Below are positions 57,630 to 64,000 of a stretch of DNA of 64,000 bases, piece by piece. Under the pieces are notes generated by a model, which worked only from the letters and a program-made list of their open reading frames with translations, was not told where the DNA came from and searched no databases. The stretch is from Sphaerisporangium krabiense. GTDB taxonomy: Bacteria > Actinomycetota > Actinomycetes > Streptosporangiales > Streptosporangiaceae. The DNA is taken from NCBI RefSeq assembly GCF_014200435.1, contig NZ_JACHBR010000001.1, positions 1,364,001 through 1,428,000 on the forward strand, written 5' to 3'. Numbering within the stretch: the first letter of the stretch is position 1; each line of letters begins with the position of its first letter. The position numbers and the translations under genes were made by a program.

Positions 57630-58898
57630 TCACGACGTGGCGGCGACGCGGCGCAGGCGGCGGACGGCGGGCACCGCGAGCAGCACGACGCACCCGGTGA
57701 CCGAGATGACCGACGAGGCCCCGAGCAGTTCCTCCGGGCCGACCACCCCGGCGACCGGCCCCGCGAGCGCCTGCCCGATCGGCAGCGCCATGATCGACCC
57801 GGCGACCTCGTAGGCGTGGACGCGGTTCAGCACGCCCGGCGCGACCTGCGTCTGGACGCTCGTCATCCACATGACGCCCCAGAAGGCCATCGCGACGCCC
57901 GCCGCGACGTGGCAGGCGAGCATGAGCGGCAGCGGCAGCCTGAGCGCGATCGAGAGCGGCTGGAGGGCGTAGAGGAACATGGCCGTCGCCCCGGCGGCGA
58001 GGGGGTGTACCGGCTTGATCCGCATGGCGACGAGACCGCCGAGGATCGTTCCCGCGCCGTACGCGGACATGACGAAGCCGTACGCCTGGGCGTCGTAGGC
58101 GGCCGAGATGATCGTGGCGCCGAGCGGGAGGATGGGGCCGAAGACGGCGATGCCCATGACCGACCAGACGAGGATCACGCCCCACATCCAGGTGCGGGAG
58201 CTGAACTCCCGCCACCCTTCCTTGAGGTTCCGCCAGACCGATCCCTCCTGGGCCGGGGGCGGGGCGCCGGTGAGCCGCAGGAGGGCCAGGCACACGGCGC
58301 TGACGGCGAACCCGGCCGCGTCCATCAGGAAGACCACGCCCACGTCGGCGGCGCTCACGAGGATGCCGGCGACCGCGGGGCCGAGCAGCAGCATGAACGA
58401 CTCGGAGGTGCGCTGGGTGGCGACGGCGGCCTGCACGTCGGTGGCGATCCTGGGGATGAGGCTGGCCAGGCCGGGCTGGAACATGGCCGCCGCCGTGCCG
58501 TTGACCGCGGAGATCACCATGAGCTGCCACAGGGCCGGGGTGCCGGTGAGGAAGAGCACGGCGGTGGTGACCTGCGACAGGACGCGGGCGATGTCGGCGC
58601 CGACCATCATGCGGCGCGGGGTGAACCGGTCGGCGAACACGCCGCCGAACAGCACCAGCAACGCCATCGGGACCACGGAGGAGGCGAGCGTCAGGCCCAC
58701 GCCGGTGGCGCCGTACCCGGCCTGGATGACGCCGAGGGACATCGCGACCGGCACCATGCCCGTGCCGAGCGTCGAGACGGACCGTGCGGTGAAGAACAGG
58801 CGGAAGTCCCGCGTCCACACGGCGGGTTCGCCGCGCCGCCCCTCCTCGGATCCCGCCACCGATTCGGACGCATCCGATGTTTCCCCGCACTCCGCCAC
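57630..58898 (-). CDS. MFS transporter
   Basis: The 422-residue protein starts at GTG 58898, with a ~30-residue hydrophilic N-terminus then about twelve membrane helices. RLFFTARSVSTLGTGMVPVAMSLGV and FADRFTPRRMMVGADIAR (the loop 2-3 motif) fit the DHA/MFS_3 type exporters. The cargo is unknown. An 11-base palindrome GGATGGCATCC (58934-58944) lies about 35 bases upstream of the start and may be an operator. The gene follows the MacAB-like set on the same strand after 58 bases, but is upstream of it in transcription. Confidence 0.85.
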   Translation of the reverse strand: MAECGETSDASESVAGSEEGRRGEPAVWTRDFRLFFTARSVSTLGTGMVPVAMSLGVIQAGYGATGVGLTLASSVVPMALLVLFGGVFADRFTPRRMMVGADIARVLSQVTTAVLFLTGTPALWQLMVISAVNGTAAAMFQPGLASLIPRIATDVQAAVATQRTSESFMLLLGPAVAGILVSAADVGVVFLMDAAGFAVSAVCLALLRLTGAPPPAQEGSVWRNLKEGWREFSSRTWMWGVILVWSVMGIAVFGPILPLGATIISAAYDAQAYGFVMSAYGAGTILGGLVAMRIKPVHPLAAGATAMFLYALQPLSIALRLPLPLMLACHVAAGVAMAFWGVMWMTSVQTQVAPGVLNRVHAYEVAGSIMALPIGQALAGPVAGVVGPEELLGASSVISVTGCVVLLAVPAVRRLRRVAATS

Positions 58899-59082
58899 AA
58901 TGACCCCACTTAGCCAGATTTCACCCGCGGATAGGATGGCATCCGATTAGCAAAGGTTCCTAACGATTTACCCGAGGCGCTGTATTTCCGGCTTCGGGGG
59001 CCCTGGTGGGCGTCGGCGCTGATCGCCCGGACTATGGTGTTCGGCGTAGTTCGCACCTTCGCACGCCGGGAGGCGGATCTCC

Positions 59083-59301
59083 GTGACGGCAGAACCCACA
59101 GACGAGCGCCTCGCCGAGCTCAGGAGGCGCTTCGCGGAGATCGACGCCGACGGCGACGGGTACGTCACCCACGCCGAGTACCGGCGGCACTTCCCCGGCC
59201 TGCCGGCCGAGGCGATCGGCGCGCTCGACCAGACCGCGGACGCGGACGGCGACGGCCGCATCTCGTTCGAGGAGTTCGTCCGCCTGAGCGCCCTGGGCTG
59301 A
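59083..59301 (+). CDS. EF-hand calcium-binding protein
   Basis: The 72-residue protein consists of two EF-hands. The loops DADGDGYVTHAE and DADGDGRISFEE have complete D-x-D-x-D-G...E ligand sets, so both should bind calcium. It resembles the small calmodulin-like CabD/CabE proteins of Streptomyces and likely serves as a cytoplasmic calcium sensor or buffer. The gene is monocistronic between the MFS gene (divergent) and proC (convergent, 25 bases). Confidence 0.88.
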   Translation: MTAEPTDERLAELRRRFAEIDADGDGYVTHAEYRRHFPGLPAEAIGALDQTADADGDGRISFEEFVRLSALG

Positions 59302-59326
59302 CCCTCCGCGTGAGGCCGGGTGGTCC

Positions 59327-60121
59327 TCAGCCGGAGGCGAGCTGGCTGCTGCGGTCGCGCGCCGCCTCGATCGCGGCGAGGAAGGCCGCGCGGACGCTGT
59401 GGCGCTCCAGCTCGGCGATGGCGGAGATCGTGGTGCCCCCCGGCGAGGTGACCGCCTCGCGCAGGATCACCGGGTGCTCCCCCGAGTCGCGCAGCATGAT
59501 CGCGGCGCCGACGATCGACTGGGTCACCATGTCGAGCGCGGCCGCCCGCGGCATGCCCAGCAGGATGCCCGCGTCGACCATGGCCTCGACCAGGTAGAAG
59601 AAGTAGGCCGGGCCGCTGCCCGACAGCGCGGTCGCGGCGTCCTGCTGCGACTCCGGGATGCGCAGCACCTTGCCGACCGGGCGCAGCAGCTCCTCGGCGA
59701 GCTCCAGGTGGGTCTCGCCGGCGTGCGCCCCGGCGGAGATCACGCTCATGGCCTCGTCGACGAGCACCGGCGTGTTGGACATGACCCGCACCACCGGCAC
59801 GTCCTCGCCCAGCCTGGACTCGACGAACGCCGTGGTGATGCCCGCCGCCACGGTGATGACCAGCCTGCCCGCGGGCACGAGGGCCGCGATCTCGTCCAGC
59901 AGGGCGGCCATGTCCTGCGGCTTCACCGCGAGGATCAGCGTGTCGGCGACCTTGGCGGCCTCGGCGTTGGACACGACCCGCACGCCGTGACGTTCCCGCA
60001 GCGCCGTGGCGCGCTCCTCGCGGCGGGCCGTGGCGATGATCTCGCCGGGCGCGACGCCGGCGCGCAGCAGCCCGGACAGCAGGGCCTCGCCCATCTTGCC
60101 CGTACCGAGAATCGCGATCAT
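59327..60121 (-). CDS. proC: Pyrroline-5-carboxylate reductase
   Basis: The 264-residue enzyme makes the last step of proline synthesis using NAD(P)H. The Rossmann start IAILGTGKMGEALLSGLLRAG, VIRVMSNTPVLV-type segment (VVRVMSNTPVLVDEA) and the signature region SGSGPAYFFYLVEAMVDAGI through VTSPGGTTISAIAELE are complete. ProC lies near the HTH/bS22 gene group in Mycobacterium too; here about 8 kb separate them. Confidence 0.95.
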   Translation of the reverse strand: MIAILGTGKMGEALLSGLLRAGVAPGEIIATARREERATALRERHGVRVVSNAEAAKVADTLILAVKPQDMAALLDEIAALVPAGRLVITVAAGITTAFVESRLGEDVPVVRVMSNTPVLVDEAMSVISAGAHAGETHLELAEELLRPVGKVLRIPESQQDAATALSGSGPAYFFYLVEAMVDAGILLGMPRAAALDMVTQSIVGAAIMLRDSGEHPVILREAVTSPGGTTISAIAELERHSVRAAFLAAIEAARDRSSQLASG

Positions 60122-60374
60122 CTCAAGGCACCTCGCGTAACGTGTGGAAACCCTCGCAGCCTACCGACTCCCCGATCGCTCCCCTGACCGGAGGCCCGCC
60201 GCGCTCATTCCCTTCCGCGGCCGCGCGGGGAGCGCGGGAGCGCCGGGCCGCATGTTGCGGTTTGGCAACTCCTCTGGAGTCATGTCGTCAGTCAACGCTT
60301 TTATCCGGAGGATCTACCCGATGGTGCCGGTATGTCGGTTCCTAGCCGGAGCCGCCGGTGCCGAAAGGGTTGAC

Positions 60375-61937
60375 GTGAAAAAGATCCTCATAGCGCTGGC
60401 CACCGCCGGCGTGGGTCTGAGCACCGCACTGGTCGCGACACCCGCGACGGCAGCGGCCCCGCAGGCCCCCGACTACTCGCCGCCCGCCCCGGAGTGGACG
60501 CAGTGCGCGACCCTCCCGGCGGGCATCGAATGCGCGTTCGTGACGGTCCCCCAGGACTACGACCGGCCGTGGGGCAAGAAGATCAAGGTCGCCGTCTCGC
60601 GCAAGAAGGCGACCGACCTGGCGCACTACCAGGGCGCCATCCTGTTCAACCCCGGCGGCCCCGGCGGCAGCGGCCTCGGATACCCGGTGAGCATGCAGAC
60701 CCGCCTCGGCGCCGCGCTGGCCGCCCAGTACGACCTGATCGGGTTCGACCCCCGCGGCGTCGGCGCCAGTGAGCCCGCGCTGCGCTGCGACCCGACCTAC
60801 TCCAACCCGGTGCGCCCCGACTACGTCCCCGGCAACCTCCGCGAGGAGCTGGCCTGGGTGAAGAAGGCGCAAGGCTACTCCCGCGCCTGCGACCAGAAGT
60901 ACGGCGACCTGCTGCGGAACATGACCACGGTCGACGCGGCCAAGGACCTCGACCAGATCCGCAAGGCGCTCGGCCAGCAGCAGATCAGCTACGTCGGCTA
61001 CTCCTACGGCACCTACCTCGGCGCCACCTACGCCACCCTCTTCCCCTCCAAGGTGCGCCGCCTGGTCCTGGACAGCATCGTCAACCCCGAGCGGGTCTGG
61101 TACGACGCCAACATCGACCAGAACCACGCCTTCGAGGCACGCCAGCAGGACTTCTACGCCTGGGTCGCCAAGTACGAGCCCACCTACCACCTCGGCACGA
61201 CCCCGGCCGAGGTCGAGAAGGCGTTCAACGGCGCCCGCGCCAAGCTCAAGGCCACGCCCGCCGAGGGCAGGGTCGGCCCGTCGGAGCTCGACGACACCTA
61301 CCTCGCCGGCGGCTACCTGAAGAGCCGGTGGCCGTTCCTCGCCAACGCCCTGTCGAAGTACGTCAACAACGGCGACAACGCCGCGATGGCGACCGCCTAC
61401 GCCACGTACGGCGACAGCAGCGACGACGACAACACGCTCGCGGTCTACTCGGCCGTGGAGTGCAGCGACGTCCGGTGGCCGCGCGACTGGGGCACCTGGC
61501 ACCGCGACTGGTGGGAGTCCTACCGCAGCGCCCCGTTCCTGAGCTGGGGCAACGCCTGGTTCAACGCGCAGTGCCAGTCCTGGCCCGTGCCCGGCAAGCA
61601 GCCGCCGCGCGTCAACGGCAAGGCGATCAAGAACGCCCTGCTCTTCCAGGACACCAAGGACGCCCCCACGCCCTACCCCGGCGGCGTCGAGATGCACAAG
61701 CGCTTCCCGACCTCGCGCCTGGTCGTCATGGACGGCGGCGGCAACCACGGCCTGACCGGCCGGGGCAACGCATGCATCGACGACATCTGGAAGGCGTACC
61801 TGACCGACGGCAGCCTGCCGGCGAGCCTGCCCGGCCCCGACGTCCACTGCCCGCCGTTCCCCGACCCGGTGCCGCCGCCCGCCACGCTGCGCGTCGCGCC
61901 GACCCCGCAGGACGACTGGGCGCCCGGCGAGCGCTGA
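60375..61937 (+). CDS. Secreted alpha/beta hydrolase, tripeptidyl aminopeptidase-like
   Basis: The GTG at 60375 with a GAAAGGG site starts a 520-residue protein with a signal peptide (KKILIALATAGVGLSTALVATPATAAA). The mature part has the TAP-like hydrolase features FNPGGPGGSGLGYP, FDPRGVGASEP, the nucleophile elbow VGYSYGTYLG (Ser in GYSYG), and the catalytic His region DGGGNHGLTG in a C-terminal TAP domain. It probably removes short peptides from the N-terminus of proteins outside the cell (SlpD/Tap family). A strong terminator follows. Confidence 0.92.
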   Translation: MKKILIALATAGVGLSTALVATPATAAAPQAPDYSPPAPEWTQCATLPAGIECAFVTVPQDYDRPWGKKIKVAVSRKKATDLAHYQGAILFNPGGPGGSGLGYPVSMQTRLGAALAAQYDLIGFDPRGVGASEPALRCDPTYSNPVRPDYVPGNLREELAWVKKAQGYSRACDQKYGDLLRNMTTVDAAKDLDQIRKALGQQQISYVGYSYGTYLGATYATLFPSKVRRLVLDSIVNPERVWYDANIDQNHAFEARQQDFYAWVAKYEPTYHLGTTPAEVEKAFNGARAKLKATPAEGRVGPSELDDTYLAGGYLKSRWPFLANALSKYVNNGDNAAMATAYATYGDSSDDDNTLAVYSAVECSDVRWPRDWGTWHRDWWESYRSAPFLSWGNAWFNAQCQSWPVPGKQPPRVNGKAIKNALLFQDTKDAPTPYPGGVEMHKRFPTSRLVVMDGGGNHGLTGRGNACIDDIWKAYLTDGSLPASLPGPDVHCPPFPDPVPPPATLRVAPTPQDDWAPGER

Positions 61938-61960
61938 ACCCCGCCCACGCCCGCTGAATC

Positions 61961-61998
61961 CGCCCCGCCGGTCCACAAGACCGGCGGGGCGTCTCTTT
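61961..61998 (+). terminator. Rho-independent terminator after the peptidase
   Basis: CGCCCCGCCGGTC (61961-61973) pairs perfectly with GACCGGCGGGGCG (61979-61991) across a CACAA loop, a 13-bp GC-rich stem, followed by the T-rich TCTCTTT. It lies 23 bases after the peptidase stop. Confidence 0.9.
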
Positions 61999-62088
61999 CC
62001 CGCGGGTCCCGTCGCGCCGTGCCTCTCGCGCGCGGGCCACGGCTCTCGGGCGTCCGAACCCGGATGACTCCGGGTACGTCATAGGGAT

Positions 62089-64000
<1,912 letters not shown>

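Overview
The window is chromosomal DNA of a high-GC actinobacterium. GTG/TTG starts, 4-bp GTGA/ATGA gene overlaps, BldC, a BldN-type sigma factor with a membrane anti-sigma factor, Rex-type operators, an HspR-type (HAIR) dnaK promoter, F420 enzymes and menaquinone genes together point to a filamentous sporulating actinomycete. Gene content and order fit Streptosporangiales-like relatives (Nonomuraea, Streptosporangium, Actinomadura), but genus cannot be fixed from the sequence alone. Several blocks keep the gene order I recall from Mycobacterium (Rv0500-Rv0529 and Rv0558-Rv0562) and Streptomyces (SCO3317-SCO3329 region), so most of this is conserved core chromosome.

Layout. 1-2362: truncated GH18 chitinase, then a divergent membrane protein/MerR regulator pair sharing a MerR-type promoter. 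2363-4966: a small accessory island with an AbiE-like toxin-antitoxin pair; it is bounded on one side by a 3'-terminal fragment of a diverged msrA and on the other by the intact msrA (4967-5629). 5770-7651: RarD-type permease and an F420-dependent luciferase-like oxidoreductase. 7660-26235 (minus strand): a menaquinone/complex I block, menG-ubiE-type methyltransferase, geranylgeranyl-reductase-like flavoprotein, nuoA-N, polyprenyl diphosphate synthase. A perfect Rex operator lies in front of the reductase, so the operon probably responds to NADH/NAD+. 26314-30446: secreted beta-propeller protein, DUF4229 protein, bldC, a 82-residue unknown protein next to an anthrax-lethal-factor-like metalloprotease, and a PLDc_N-like membrane protein.

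30519-37463 (minus): system II cytochrome c maturation (ccsB, resB, ccdA, tlpA-like), a phosphoglycerate-mutase-like phosphatase, a LysR regulator and hemL. 37464-37661 holds a set of strong nested inverted repeats. 37662-44150 (minus): degenerate primase-polymerase-like protein, hemB, cobA-hemD fusion, hemC, hemA and rex, again with a Rex operator upstream of rex. Redox sensing, heme synthesis, cytochrome c assembly and complex I are therefore linked in location and probably in regulation.

44370-51725: glutaredoxin-like protein, an unusual membrane/Gln-Gly-rich/monooxygenase-like fusion, bldN-rsbN-type sigma/anti-sigma pair, HAD phosphatase, acyltransferase, epimerase, the tiny ribosomal protein bS22/AURKAIP1-type, and an excisionase-like HTH protein. 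52047-60121: phosphatase-like protein, AcuC-type deacetylase, MacAB-like ABC efflux set, MFS transporter, EF-hand protein, proC. 60375-64000: secreted TAP-like peptidase with a strong terminator, a small lipoprotein, and the start of dnaK under two HAIR elements. I found no rRNA, tRNA, CRISPR array or intact insertion sequence.
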